A stretch of DNA of 64,000 bases from Carnegiea gigantea (GCA_029747015.1 JAKOGI010000128.1:537001-601000); one strand, 5' to 3'. Positions 23,241 to 37,269 are shown, counted from the first letter of the stretch. Made by a program: numbers and translations. Notes: generated from the sequence alone by a model not told the origin.

Positions 23241-25041
23241 TGGCTGTGCTTTTTGGTTATATGGTAACAAGATACACAATCTTTCTCCATAGCTAACATT
23301 GCTATGCAGTTCTTTGCTTCTGACTGCACCATGATATGGCTCTCCCAACTGGGATGAAGGCATGTCCTGAGGTTTGACGTAGACTCATTCGGGTCGCCAC
23401 CTCAATTGTCATTTGAGCTTTCTCTTAACTTGAGGTCTCCCCTTGACAGCATAAGACTAAGTCAACTGTACCATGAAGGCAACACTCGACTCTCTTGATG
23501 GCTTGCCAAACAGCAAGTCCTGGGTTACTCTGACAATGACTTATCAAACCAACCGCTAAGTAAATGTCAAGCTATGTACATAACATAGCTTACATTTAGC
23601 TTCCTATGACACTAGCGTAAGGGACATTATCCATTTCATCATCTGTTTCAGGGTACCTAACAAGACTCAACGTTAGACCCTTCTCAACTACTGTATCTAA
23701 GGGTTCAGAATTATAAATCCAAACTTGTTCCAAGACATTTTCATGCATGCATCTTGGGACGGTTTTGAATTATTTTCACTCATAGGGCATACCTAGTTTC
23801 ACCCGTGTCCTTCATCTCGAAGATATAGGACAACCACTTTTAAATAGCTTCAATTAACTCTAAGTTGCTCCCAGCCAACAATATATCATTAACGTACAGG
23901 GTAAGAAACCTAATCCCCTATGTTGAGCTTTTGACATATGAATGATGGTCTTCTGAAATCATAGATAAACTAAACTAAATTATAGCTCCCTGGAATCTAG
24001 GATACTAAAATCTCGAAGATTGCGTAAGATTGTATATGGACCTTTTAAGATGACACACCTTGTCATCTTAACCCTTTGATACAAAACCAATGGGTTACTC
24101 CATATAAATCTCTTTCTCAAAATTACCATTAAGAAAAGCAGTCTTTATGTCCATTTCAAACATCTTAAAGTCCAAATGGGCGACTAGGGCTAGGAGCAGC
24201 AGGGTCTGAACTCATCAATCAAATCATCTATCCGGCGTTTTATCTTGAAAACTCATGTGCTCTCGATAGATTTGCATTGGGGCAAAGAATCAACGTGTTC
24301 CAAAACCTTTTTCTTGCCATTGAGCCCATCTCATCCCTCATGGAACCCATTCACTCTTTGTGATTTAGTGAATTAATCACCTCTTGATAAAAGGTAAGAT
24401 CCTTAACTTCCGAGAAAATACAGCATGGAGAGAAAATTACTCCCACTACTTATTGGAGGTGGGATCCTGAACGCGTAGACTGACAGCATGTTTAGGAATG
24501 GGAGATTGAGGATAAACCTCATTCTCAGGCTGACTCTCCTTAACATTTAGAGATTGAGGATGAATCTAATTCTCCTTAATAGACAAACATTCACCATTCC
24601 TGTCAAATAAGGAAGATGTGCCATCCTCAGTGACTTATTGAGGATTCAAATCCTCCCTCTCAGCAAGATATGGTTGAAGGTTTTATCGTAAATGATACAA
24701 ATTGAGGTGCTTTTTAAATTTCACCAAAAGCATGGGAACTTATCCTCAAGAAAATTGACATTACGGGGATTCATTTCATGAAGAAGATATTGACGACCTC
24801 GATTGGTTCAAAGAGTTCTAATATTTCATTCCAATTGAGTTATACTTCCGCTATAAAGTATATGAACATATCAAGTACCTAATAGCAGTAAGATAATAGG
24901 TATACATACCTATAAAATGAATATATCGCTCCATGATGTGCTTTCAGATTCATGGGTCTGCAGATGTCTGGAGCGAATGAATCACTAAGGGATCCGATGC
25001 TCTCAAAACCTTACAAAAAGATTTCATATTGCCTACTAGCT
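23240..25041 (-). pseudogene. Copia retrotransposon polyprotein, 3' half (integrase fragment, RT, RNase H)
   Basis: Minus-strand relic. An integrase trace lies at about 24925-24985 (PDICRPMNLKAHHGAIY). The RT begins near 24156 with EMDIKTAFLNGNFEKEIYM, the block holding the first catalytic Asp. The second RT box at about 23886-23897 reads YVND where active Copia has YVDD, within LYVNDILLAGSNLELIEAI. At 23640-23240 come NVPYASVIGS, AVGLIS, QSNPGLAVWQAIK and RAISWCSQKQ, the Copia RT-RNase H connection. Many stops and frameshifts are present. The 5' half lies at 61669-62670, beyond a 36.6-kb insertion. Order PR-IN-RT-RH assigns it to Copia. Confidence 0.8.
25037..25041. repeat. Target-site duplication of the LTR array, left copy
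   Basis: TAGCT, repeated at 61664-61668, bounds the whole 25042-61663 insertion. Confidence 0.9.
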
Positions 25042-27773
25042 TGTAATAGCCCGAAGCTAACCCATGTTTATTTATTTAAATCATGTTTATTTGTTTAATT
25101 AATCATGTTTATTTATTTAACTCATGTTTATTCTTTTTATCACTTAAGGTTATTTAATTAACCAAATCATGTCTAACGATTCAATTGCACCCCAATTCAT
25201 CTAATTAACGAATTCCATTATGTTTTCTAAATTTTTCGCATTCAATTATCGTATTTAATCATCCCATTTGGGAGATATTTTATTTTGGAACCCACTTTGC
25301 AAATCAAGTTTTATTTATCATTTGAATCGGGTGAGTCAATAGTAAGCCTCGGCAAGCATGATTTAGTGGTTAATAATTTCCCAAACGTCGGGAAAATTTA
25401 ATCCCAAGCTTTATAAAATATTTAACGCAATCTTTGTTTATTTTTGGGCCCAAAATCTGTAACACCCCCAGCCCCTACGCCGGAAGCGTTATGTTTTCTT
25501 AACTTCTTATGCAAATTTCTGGGGCGAAACGGACAGAGTTTCCCCTAAAAATTGACCGTTTCCAGGCTAAAAGTCTTACAATAAGTCCCTGTAATCAACG
25601 AAAGCGCAAAACATTAAAAGAAACTCAACGGCCACACGCCGAAGTTCATAACTCAACGAGCCATCCGCTCGGAGTACACCAAACAGAGTAATTCATTAAT
25701 AAGGAGTAAATGAAAGATACAACTCAATGGTTCACACAATCGGAGTATTGGGGTTTACATCCCAAAACGTAACTAACTTTAAAAGAGAAGACATCTAACT
25801 ATTTAGATGGTTGGCTCATACGGCCATACAGAGCGACCTTTATACCATATGCATTACATGAGCTAGCATAATTGTTTACAGACGTTTATAACTAAGAATA
25901 CTGTACATGGCTTCATTAAGAACATAAGTAGGCACATATGACTCTTTTTCAATCAACGGTAAACTTCAACTCCGCATAAGAGGCTTGACTTTCACCTGTC
26001 ACAAAGAAAACCTGGGGAAAAGGGGGAAAAAGTAGTGGGATGAGCAACCACACGCTCAGTGAGTGTCCCCCGACCCTATTAAAACCAAAACCGTTGTAGG
26101 CAATAATATCTTTAATAGTCACATATCACGTATTCATACTTTACTATCATATTAGGCATTCTCGGAGTTCTTATGAAATACTACTAATCATAAACTTCAT
26201 TTTAGCCGTTGAAACTCATGTTTAGGCCTCTGAAATTTTTTTTTTTAACTAACAAGCGCTTAGCACATAAGCAAGCATCGAGGGCTAAGCATAGAAACTT
26301 TCTTTTATAGCTTAAGCATAGGGATCTTTCTTTTTCATAAATATAACGTCTTAGCATTCCATTTAAACTATGCATAAAACCTCATTCACATGATGTGCAC
26401 ATAAGGTTATCTTTTTATTTCATAATCATACTTGTCTTGGCATTTCATTCATTTGGTATCCATAAGGCGCACACACATTTCAAGTCTCATTCATAGGGTA
26501 TACGTGAACATGCTCATAAGGCTTTGCTTTCATTAGCATGCTTTCCTTAGATTTCATTCATATGATATACACAAGCATCTTTCTTTCTTTTCGTGAAAAT
26601 ACTTCACTTAACTTTGCTTGAAATCTCATTCACATTTCATTCTTAAGAAAAGCACATAACATGCACAGAAAACTTTTCTTCTTTTCTTGAAAGCACTTTG
26701 CTTAGCCTCTTAAGGCTCTTGTTCTTTTAAAAGACATTTCATTTCGTATTGGTCATACAAAGACCCTTATAAGCTTTTCATATCTCATTCCATATGGCCT
26801 CTTAGGGCCCATAAAAACTTTCTTTTCTTTCAAAACACTTGAAATGGCAAGATGCCAACCGCTTTTCTTTACTTATTAGGAAAATACATCTGGTATGAGA
26901 TCATTACAGGGTGCTGATTGGGTGAGATCTATTCTCAAATCCCACAGTGACACCTAACGCTCACACTAAGCTCTTACTTCGGGGATGACTACTTATAACA
27001 TATCGGACCTTTACATTACCCTCGTCAGGGTCTTCTAGGGTCTCCTAGTACTAGGACTTATTCCCTAGGCAACATCATTCATATCATATCATATTGTCCG
27101 AAGTACATTATCTTAGCCGATTTAAAGCGTATCGGCCATAAGGACTAATAATTTTGCTGCCTCTCACAGCGAAATACTTTTCGTACAACTCACGCATTTA
27201 TAAAACTCTTTAAGGATTCCCCTGTTCGAGCGAGTTCACTCCCAAAACTGTATTCATTTAGTTAAAATAGGCCATCATAAACTAATAATTATGGCTACTA
27301 TCATTTTAAAACATGAGATCATTCTTTGAAAAACTCACCCTTATGCACATAATGCAACTTGAGAACATTGAAGGGAAGGGGATGCACATGTATCACATTC
27401 AAGCACTTCATAATCAATTTAACATAATGAGCCACACATGGCCTCACAATCTATACGTTTGCGGTTAATTTACAACCCTAGCTCCCTCCTCACAAGCACC
27501 GTACCATAAGAATCTCGAACCACTCATAGTTCTTCCTCAAACCATCCAACTACCATCTCGATTTTGCAGTTCATTAATCATAACATCTTATCATGCTAGC
27601 TTATAAGAAGGTAGGGTTTAGGTACTTACTTGGGCAAGCAGCACCATCCACGGTGCGTTACAGCAAACATACATACATATATATACAATCACATCCACAT
27701 ATATAACTATAGTACTTTACTTGACAACTCAAGCATGAATTGACTCTAAGCATTTATAGTTTACCCCTAAGTT

Positions 27774-28394
27774 ATTTAACGAACAAGAGTCAACTAATTG
27801 TATATATATCAAACCTAAACATTCGTAAATCATTTCGAAGTTAACAAACGATTATAAAATAACTAAGCATATATACGTTGATTCTAAACACTTATAATTC
27901 CCTTCGAAATTGATAAACGATCATGGAATGACTAAATATATATACGCTAATTCTAAACACTTACGATTTACTTCGAACTTAATATACAATTATGAAGCGA
28001 CAAAACATATATACGTTAATTCTAAACACTTACGATTCACTTCGAAGTTAATATATGATTATGAAACGACTAAACATATATACGTTAATTCTAAGCGTTT
28101 ATCATTCATTTCGAAGTTAGAAAACGATTATGAATTAACTAAACGTACATTCATCGTTTCTAAACATTTATAATCCACTTCGAAGTTAGTTTTTCAGCAT
28201 GAATTAACTGAATAGGTCCGAATCAAAGCTAAACATGCATAATTCACTTTGAATTAAATCTTCAGGCATGAATTAACTGAATAGATTCGAATCAAAGCTA
28301 AACACGCATAATCCACTTCGAACTAAATTTTTAGGCATGAATTAACTGAATTTACTTGAATCGAATCTAAACATGCATAACTTATTTCGCACTG
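27774..28394. repeat. Nine-copy tandem repeat with exact 69-bp period
   Basis: Unit starts at 27774, 27843, 27912, 27981, 28050, 28119, 28188, 28257 and 28326, with no net indel between units; partial copies flank them. Shared core: TTCTAAACACTTA, then a CACTTCGAAGTT-type end and a GATTATGAA-type start. The first six units are of one type (ATATATACGTTAATTC) and the last three of another (GGCATGAATTAACTGAAT). The period is a multiple of three, so one frame stays open and gives a false repeat protein. Confidence 0.92.
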
Positions 28395-29048
28395 AACTTT
28401 CAGGCATGTACTAACTAAACTAACATGTATAGATTCAAGATGCTTTCGAATATTAATCAACTAAACTAACAAAACATGCATCGCAACTTAAAACTTAAAA
28501 CGATTTCGAAACTACTAATACTTAGGAGGCGAGAAACACCCACCTCGAATCTAGGCTAGAGATTCGTTCAAAGGCTATTGGGCTCAACTTTTGAGTGCTG
28601 GAAGATCGAGACTTCGACGCGCTCACTGCAGCCATGCCTAACCCACGTGAAATCGAACCCCAATTCGACCTATTTTTGCAACCTGGTTCGAATCATCCCT
28701 GGCCAATCTAATCCTAGCCCTCCTCTGGTTGTGCCTCGTCGCTGGAGCCAAGCCCATTCGTCGGAACCATGCTGTCTTGGTGGTGGTGCGCCAAGGTTTC
28801 AAAACCCTAACTTTCTGAACCGTTTGATTTCATTCAACCCTCCTCTCTCTTTCTCTTCACCGGCGGTGAGTCAACACCAAGCCGTGCCGCCGTCGTCGCC
28901 ATGACCACCGCCGACAGACTTAGCCGTCACCGGTTTCCTTTGCTTCCTCTCAATCGCTCACATCTCTCTCCCTCTCTGTGGTGGTCGCCGGTAATGGGAT
29001 GCTAAGGAAGCCGCGCGTGGTGTGACGACCGGTAGCCGGCGCCGGTGC

Positions 29049-29050
<2 letters not shown>

Positions 29051-29109
<59 letters not shown>

Positions 29110-29110
29110 A
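29051..29110. repeat. (CT)n microsatellite
   Basis: About 60 bp of CT repeats with one TTT interruption, in the GC-rich block of the solo LTR. Confidence 0.95.
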
Positions 29111-32100
29111 TTGTGGTGGTCAGGGGGCGTCATGAAGAGCTTGAAGAGTGCCCCCTCCCCTTTCGTGATTTCTACCGTGAAAGACAGGGGCTTGGCCTCC
29201 TCTTTACTCCTCTTTTTTTTTTTTTTTTAATCTCAAGCTGATCATAATTGGTACTGCTAGTCTAGTTCGTATCCTGAACTCTAAACCCGAGTCGTTAACA
29301 CGGCCTTCTATTGACTATTCGTTCCCAAATATATAAAGGTTGGATTTATTGAACATCGAACGACTTCTAAGGTTGACAACCTCATGGTATTCAGGAAATG
29401 ACTAAATAAATCAAATAACGACTAAATTAAATTATCGATATAATTTAAAGGCATAAATAGCACAAATTAACCTTGAAATCAATAATAGCAATAATAATCC
29501 CTTTTTAATAAAATTATAGCTTCCTAAAGCACATCGATAATCATTTAACTCATACAGTTACTAAAAATACGATTTTATAACGTAAAAAGGTAATAAAGTT
29601 ACCTTAACGGAAAACAAAAATGCGGGTCTTACAAAATCAAGCCCAAAACCCAATATTTAGGCCCAATTGTACAAGGCCTAAGTTAGTTGTGTTTATTTAT
29701 CACTAATTATCATGATTTGCACCTAAATATACTTAGCCAAAAGATACTTTATGGCAAGACAAATTTCAGCCGCATATTAGTCAAGACCTTAGGACGATTA
29801 TTTACCAATTACTCACAAAGAATTTGCAAGCAAACCTCTCCATCTCTCTCTTACTCTCTACGGCAGTGGGCTGGGAAAAATAGGGCAGCAGCCCCTGCCC
29901 AGTTTCCAGCCACCACCACCGCCCCTCTGCTGCCCCCCTAGCTGCCATCCCAACCACCACCAGCCACCTAGGAATCCCCCTATAGCCATGGCAGCCTTCC
30001 CCCCTTCTCAAACACAGCCCCAACTCCTCCTTTCAAGCATCCAAGTGAGGCAACCCTACCCTCAACCTATGGAATGTTTTGAGTTTTATTGATTTTTTAA
30101 GTTATGGCTTATGGTTCTATGAATCAAGTGATGATTATTATGCAATTTTCATTGAGTTTAGTGATGTTTAAAGTAGTGGGTGATGAATTGAAATTGTGAT
30201 CAAATGAGTTGAATCATGATGAATCATGAAAGTTAAATCCAAGCTTGCTTGTTTCATTTGTTGTGATCTTGGAATGAAAAATGAATTTAAAGTTGTGGGT
30301 GATCTTATTAAATCCCTTTATGTTGATTTTAGATGAGTTTAAGTGCAAGTTCAAGTGAGGCATAAGCTAGGGTTATGAGAATTATGCATAATTTAAATGA
30401 TGTTTGTCAACAAGCTTGTCAGGTGTGTGTTTTAGATTTGAAAATACATCCTAGAAGATTTTGAAGTGAAAATTATGGATTATGGCTGTCTAAAGTAATG
30501 TTGAGGGTCATCCCATAGTTTGGTAATTTCAACAAGTGATTTTCGAGGGTAATTACATGAAAAAAGAGGATAATAAAGTGGGTAGCAAGCTATAAAGGGC
30601 CCAGAAATAAGGGTCTGTTCCGGGAAACACTGGTAATGTGTGGCTTGTCAAAAAATTATGAATTTTAATGAGGAGCGAGATCAATGAGTTATATTGCAAA
30701 TGGATTTTGAATCACCTTAATCCGAGTTCTGTGGACAAAGTTATGACTGTTTTACTAGAACTGCACAGGTTCAATTAAAACTGACACACATGTGTTCTGG
30801 ACCCATTTTGGGAAGCCTATTATGGGAATAATGTTTTGTGTTGTAAATGAAAGATTTTTGGGACTTCTTATTCTTTCTATATTGGGATTTTAGGTCTTCA
30901 TTTGAGGTCAAGAGTGAAAGTTATGAATTTTTGAGGTGAACTGACTTGCTATGGTGCAAATTAGGCTATCTATTACAATTTTTATGTAGCGTATACTTGG
31001 AGAAAAATTCTAAAAATCATACTGTAGATTGTCCATTTTATTTTTGAATTTTGTACAACATTTCATGAATTTTGATTGAATATTTTGAGTTTGGTGTTTT
31101 TTGGAAGCATTTTGAGTAATTGTGTAAAGAGCAATAATAAAGATTGAGCGAGATTGATCATACACTCATTTTGTGTATTTGGGCCAAGTAAGGTTGTTTA
31201 AGGAGGAAATGAATATTCATAGACTTTCATGGAGCTTTTAATGTGATTAATGAGGAACAAGAAGACAAGCATACAATTTGGGAGCTTGTTTAGAGCTTTG
31301 AATCAATTATAGATTTTACAAAGAAAATACTAAGTTTAGTGAGCTTGATAGCTTCTATTGAGTTCAATGACTCATTTGGGGTGGAATTATATATCTAATG
31401 GATTGATAAATGAAATATAAAAAGTGGAGAGAGTTGTGACTTACAAATCATATTTATCGAACCAAGTTATTGCAGTTTATGCTATTTTCAACCAAGATAT
31501 ATCTCTCTTGGCCTCAAACCTCTATTACTTACTCAATTCAAAATGTATTAAATGTATTTATCAAGCCAATCTAGTATACTCACTGTTATCTTGAACCAGG
31601 CTACACATTAGCGAGCCTTAAACCCGTATTAGCAACCTATTTCAGAAAAGGCTAAAACCACTCTTCCATTTGTTACTATCAAGGCCTTTTCCTTTGTAAT
31701 CTCATTTAGCTCACTGTGTTCTATTTTACTTTTATATACTTTATATCAGATTTAATTACTTTCATCAATTCAGTTTTGAAGTTATATTGAAATTCTCAAG
31801 TTATATATACCATTTAATTACTCAATTTCTATTACACATACTTTTACTTGCTCAATTATGTGAGCAAGGATCATTTACTGAATATACATACTTACAATGA
31901 CATGTATGAAACAGAGTCGAGACCTAATTATCATTCTCCGTTATGCATAAGTTTTATCAAGTCAGAACATATTTATCAAGTCAGACGATATTTATGAAAT
32001 AGCTGACTTTTATCAAGTTAGATGACATTTTTAAAGACTCAAGGTACGTCGATTGCCTGTATCTTCAGAAAGCAGAACATGTTTATCAAGTTAAAACTGT

Positions 32101-32837
32101 TAATGAGTTTATCAACGAATCAGTTTGTACAGTGATTTGTCATCTAACTTGTGACCCCGTCAGTTATCGTCTATAAGGCATCAGCCCATCATTTACCCGT
32201 ACGGTTTCAGGCAAACTCTTGATCGGATTTGCAGGTGTATACCTATGTATAGATCATATTATTGCAATGGGTTCACATCCAGATAATAATGAGCAATTTA
32301 GTTTATACTATTTTCATTTTCATTGTCATAGCGAACTAAATAAATTGTAAAGGCGGATAACCATCAACAGTGTTTCTATACTCATTTTATAATACAGGAA
32401 TGCATGTACTGAGTTTTTGCTCATACTTTCGAATTGTTTTCATGTTCTCCATTTTAGGTGATGAAGTATCGCATGTTTCTTCTTTTAGTAAGCCCTTTAG
32501 GAAATCATTAGATGCTCATAGTGGATTCAACATAGCATGAATGTTAGGATTGACCTCATGGTCAAGTTGGGTCTATATTCAATATACTTGTGTAGTGTGG
32601 AGTGCGAGTTAGCACATGGTATGGTTAAGTCGACTGCATTGAAGTTGAACTATTATGGATTTTTGTCTTGGAGTGTTTCAGTTTAACAGATATTGTGATT
32701 TGAACATAAGTTGCAAGATTAAATGGTTTTAGTGAGCCTTGTCCTTATCAGGACAACAGTAGCACCTCCTATTATTAAGTCTTCCGCTGTAGTTTTTCAT
32801 AAATCATATCGTTAGCATTTTGGGAGCATTATAGATT

Positions 32838-32849
32838 TGGTATCAGTGC
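32838..32849 (+). other. Primer-binding site after LTR1
   Basis: TGGTATCAGTGC fits the initiator tRNA-Met primer site (TGGTATCAGAGC) with one substitution, four bases after the LTR end. Confidence 0.8.
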
Positions 32850-35033
32850 CAAGGTTTTAAGGGCCACTAGGAGCTATCAAGTATTTATGAGTTAGCTGTC
32901 AAGGTGCGTATGAGTTGTGTTGGACCAGTTAAATAAGCTATTGACTACAAGTTTATATGTATAGTCATATATGGAGGAACCACTTCCATTTGGGTGACGC
33001 AATCATTTGGTAATATCCTGAGATTCGAGGAGTAGCAAAGTGGAGTACGGAACCATTTGGGCGACCTACTAGTGAGGCATGCTCTCATTTATCTGGAAGT
33101 TATATTGTATGTTTCATTTCTCTCATTTGTTTAAATTTTTGCAATCGTGCACTGGTTGTGTGACCGGTTGAGTTATGAACTCTGGTGTATGGCCGTTGAG
33201 CTATTGAAGTGTTTCTCTCCATTTCAGGTATCTATTGTGAGGCTGTAAGCCGGGTTTTAGTCAGGTTTTAGGCAGAACTCTGTCCGTTTTGCCCCAGGAT
33301 TTGAGAGTTTTATTGAGGTGTGTTAATATATCTGATCTTAGGTACAGTGATGGTTAAAACCCGATGTAGGGATGCCATTTGCAACTTCTTAAGGGATTAA
33401 TACAATGTAAAGTTAACCCTAGATGAGGAAATGCTTTGTGGGGCAATATCTTTGAGGTGAACCAGTAGGAGATAAACGTTACAATGAGTGCTTATGTCTA
33501 TTGATAGCAGTTAGTAGCTTATAGTGTGCTACTTGGCATTATGTGGGTGGTACGAGTAAGATTAAGCTACCATTCTTGACATTAGGACCTTACCTCATCA
33601 ATGCTCCCATTACTTCCTGTCATTGACTTATTTTTGCCCTAGTTACCTTGAATTGTTCAGAGGTATCATTTCTTTGTTACTAACGCTCTCTTGATTTGTA
33701 ATAGAGTGTTTATGAAAAAAAAAATCTCATATGTGTTCTGTGGGGAGTCCTTTAAACACATCTAAGCAACCTTTCTTTTAGGCAATTCAAACCCTGACAA
33801 TTATAATCATTTAATTCTCTGTTTCCATAATGAAGCTTATAATGACCCCCGATATGCTTTACTGTGTTGATTTGCAGTTCTTTCTTAGTATATTTAACCC
33901 ATTTTACTTGCGGTTCAGTCATGACTATGTTCATATTTTTGCTGTCACCTACTTTAACTCCTTACTTCTATTTAGGCACTATTCATTTATTGCTTGCACA
34001 ACCTTTGGCTGCTTCAGACCCAATCATTGATCGCCCTTTCAACAATTCAATGGATCCATATTATTCATGTTTCTATAGCACCGTAACATCATGTTGGCAT
34101 ACTACTCTATGGCCGTGACTGAGTGTCGTTACTAAAATTATTTTGGAAATCCTTTCTTTACTAGTACAACCTATCTTATTATTGATAAACAATGATTTTT
34201 GTAGTTTCCATCTGCCAGTCGTTTCAAAGTTTATGTGCCTACCCAAGACTTCCATTCACTGTAAAATGTATTATTGATGGATGTCGTCATGTTCAGTCAT
34301 AAAACTGACTTCTTTATCTTGACATATTGTCCTTTTAAACTCCAGATGAATAAAATTTTCCTTCTGGTAGTATTGACCCTTATCTTTATCATTTTACTCA
34401 CATATACCATATGAGTTTCCAAAAGTCACTTTGGTAATCTGTTGCATTTCTTCACCTTCAGTACTTAATACTTCCTCTCAACTTCATAACATCGTTCATT
34501 TACTTTACTTTCATGATTATCATGAATAAACTGCATGTCTCATATGTGCCAGTCATTTATATGCCTTACCTCTTTCATTATAAATCTTCGTCCCTTCATT
34601 CACTCACCTTCCATGCCGGTTCTTTATAACTGATAATGAAATATCATTGCAAGAGTTGATTGTGCCATTATATCTCCCTACACTTTAGATCTTTCCCCAG
34701 TCATTTCAATGTATTGAGACCAGTAGGTAGTTGAATGTTTATCTTTTATACACATGCCTCTAGTAGTATTGCTAGAATCATATTCACTGGACATTGAATT
34801 CAATTTGATTGGCAGACCTTGTTATCATTATGGGGATGAACTGACTATGTACTTATAGAAGATGACCTATAAAGACCTTGAGGTTAGCTTGAGAAACGGG
34901 GAAAGACTAGATGTTTGTTTCTATGGATCGAGGGCAGCAAAATCCTATTTTCACCCTAACTATACTGTGCAAGCAAGTGAGTTATCGTGTCAGTAATGCA
35001 TTGAATATTAGTGATGTGCCAACCACACTCGGT

Positions 35034-35044
35034 ATGTATATATA

Positions 35045-35136
<92 letters not shown>
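35034..35136. repeat. (TA)n microsatellite in I1
   Basis: About 100 bp of TA with few interruptions, at the position after CCACACTCGGTAT that is also AT-repetitive in I2, I3 and I4. Confidence 0.95.
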
Positions 35137-35140
<4 letters not shown>

Positions 35141-36071
35141 ATTACAGTTTGTGAATTTAGAAATGTTTCATCTGAGGACTTTCAGGACTATTTTCCCCCA
35201 AGAAACATTGATTTTCAGATCAGCCTATTTCGAGGTACTTAATTCATTTTCAAAACCCCTATCATATGACCCCCAACAGAGTTCAAAGAACTAAAGATTC
35301 AGCGTATGAGTTGTAAGGGATTTATTTGACCAAGTGCGTCCTCGTGAGGAACCTTAGGTTTATATGAGGAAGAAAGACAGAACCTTATAGTTGTGTACTG
35401 TGTACAGAGAGTTGTACAAGATTACTATCAAAATAAGTGCCCTATACCTTGAACAAATGATTTATGGGATTAAGTACCAACAACATATGTCTTTTCCAGG
35501 AATAATTTGAGGTTCGGATATCACACCTAAACTATGTAACCACTGTTTATCCTTTATAAGAATGCCCTTTTATCGTAATTCTTATAATTGTTTGCTTGTC
35601 TCATCTTCAACAGGACTATCCAATGTTGTTTAATCTCCCATGTATTTCAACCCGATATTTCCTATTAGCGTGATCTTCCATGTCTTTGCAAACACATTGT
35701 TAAATGTGCAATATATTTTTATTTGACCTTATATGGTTGTCAATATTCCAGTGCTCTCGACCTTCACCATCTTTATTTCATGATCATGGGTTGTAGTTCA
35801 TTCTGTTGAGAGCCAATTCACACATCTATCTGACATCTCATTTATTCATAATGATAAGCTTGTATAATTTGTTCTGAATTCATAAAGTGATTCAACTCTT
35901 ATTGTTGTGGGTGATTACGATTGTCATAATTCCCTTGCATTCTTTCTTTTGAACTTCAATTCCCACACATATATCTTACATTTTGATAAATAAACTTCTG
36001 TATTCTCTATTTAATCTTATCGTTGTACTCGAATTGGCTTCATATGAGCAAAGGCATGCTCCTATTGTAAC

Positions 36072-36238
36072 TTGCTCAATTTATTTGTCTATCCATTAGC
36101 ACTTTGCTCGTGCAATCTATTTATCTATCCATTACACTTTGCTTGTCCAATCTATTTGTCTATCTATTGCACTTTGCTTATCCAATCTATCTATTTATTT
36201 ATTGTACATTGCTTGTCCCATTTATCTATTGTACTTAT
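36072..36238. repeat. 35-bp minisatellite in I1
   Basis: About five units of the form TTGCTYRTSCAATCTATTTRTCTAT then CYATT..CACT. The same repeat is in I2 (40819-40990), I3 (48785-48960) and I4 (56878-57052), with small changes in unit number. Confidence 0.85.
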
Positions 36239-37269
36239 GTTGTTGCTTTCGGCTATAAAGTCACCTCGTTAAAGATTAGTCCCTTGTCATCTTATTTCCA
36301 ATTCATCAATTAAACTCGAGTATAACCGGGCTATCTTTCTCCTTGGTTGATTACTTATTGGACCTTTTATGATTCATATTTATAAACCATAATTCTTGTG
36401 GCATTATATTTCATAATTTATGATACACTTATGGTTATCTCTATTCTAACCACCCCATGTTAATCCCTCATTTATAAATCTTTTCTAGTCTCGTTATTTA
36501 TTCCTTCTATTCCTAATGGCTCATTTAACTACCGATTCCATCATTTTTATCTCTGACCGTATTTATTCTAGCATTTTATTTTGACTTAGAGCAGATCTTA
36601 GACTAGTCTGATGCGGGAAGATCATGTGACGCATTAAGAACATCAGATGAGGACATTTTGATAAGGGCATAATCTCAAACAATATCGAGCGGAATTAGAG
36701 TAAGCTAGAAGCAAGCATCGAGAATAATGAGACAGCTCAAATACATGCTAAAATGACACAACAACTACACAAGAGTCATATGGTCATATTTACCAAAAAA
36801 GGAGACAATCAAAGTTCAAATGAGATATAAAGTATTCCAACGGGCTTCTCTAGTCAAAGGTGTCAAGAGATTGATATTAGAGAGAATTGAGTCCTCGTTA
36901 CATTGGGCTTCATGAGTTAGTATTAGAGTACTTATTAGGAAATACAACGGTTTCCATTAGGAGACAAGGTGATGAACCATTAGTGAGCACCTCCTCACTA
37001 GTAACAAAGTTCTTTTTCTTTCGAAGAGAATATTAATTTTGAACCAAAGGTAATTGAATTCACTGAGGCTAGTGTGTGAGAAGTATTCGGATCTACTACT
37101 GAAACATGGGATTAAGCAGTTATATAATACATAGACACCCTTAGTCGGAGTACATTGGGCAAATTATACCTCTTCAGAGGGAAGCAATGAGAACCAACGG
37201 CTTATGCATATTTAAAGCAGCATTGCATACATTTGAAAATCGTCATAAGTTTCGATGACGAAACTCTTT

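Larger units (their letters stand above)
25458..29633 (-). mobile_element. Solo LTR of a chromovirus-like (Tekay/Del-type) Ty3 element
   Basis: 4176 bp flanked by AAATC (25453-25457 and 29634-29638), inserted in LTR1. On the minus strand it begins TGTAAGACCCGCATTTTTG and ends GGGGCTGGGGGTGTTACA, the usual style of plant chromovirus LTRs. No internal domain or partner LTR is present. It contains a 69-bp tandem repeat, a (CT)n run and a GC-rich block at 28560-29050 that is probably leader or promoter sequence. Open frames within it, including a Ser-Leu repeat frame, are not supported as genes. Confidence 0.88.
25042..32833 (+). repeat. LTR1 of the array (interrupted)
   Basis: Starts TGTAATAGCCCGAAGC; ends GGGAGCATTATA, where other copies have GTTACA. 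It is interrupted by the solo LTR at 25458-29633; without that and one AAATC copy it is about 3.61 kb. The outer left LTR. Its 5' part carries bases not shared with the other four (for example TTTGTTTAATTAATC), while its 3' part matches LTR3. Confidence 0.9.

Noticed and set aside
27910..28173. 87-residue repetitive protein (period 23 residues)
   Set aside because: The 69-bp repeat is a multiple of three, so a frame stays open by periodicity alone; there is no start context or domain.
27774..28394. CRISPR-like array
   Set aside because: Units are contiguous with no unique spacers, in plant nuclear DNA.
29045..29230. Open frame with a Ser-Leu repeat
   Set aside because: Translation of the (CT)n run in the solo LTR.
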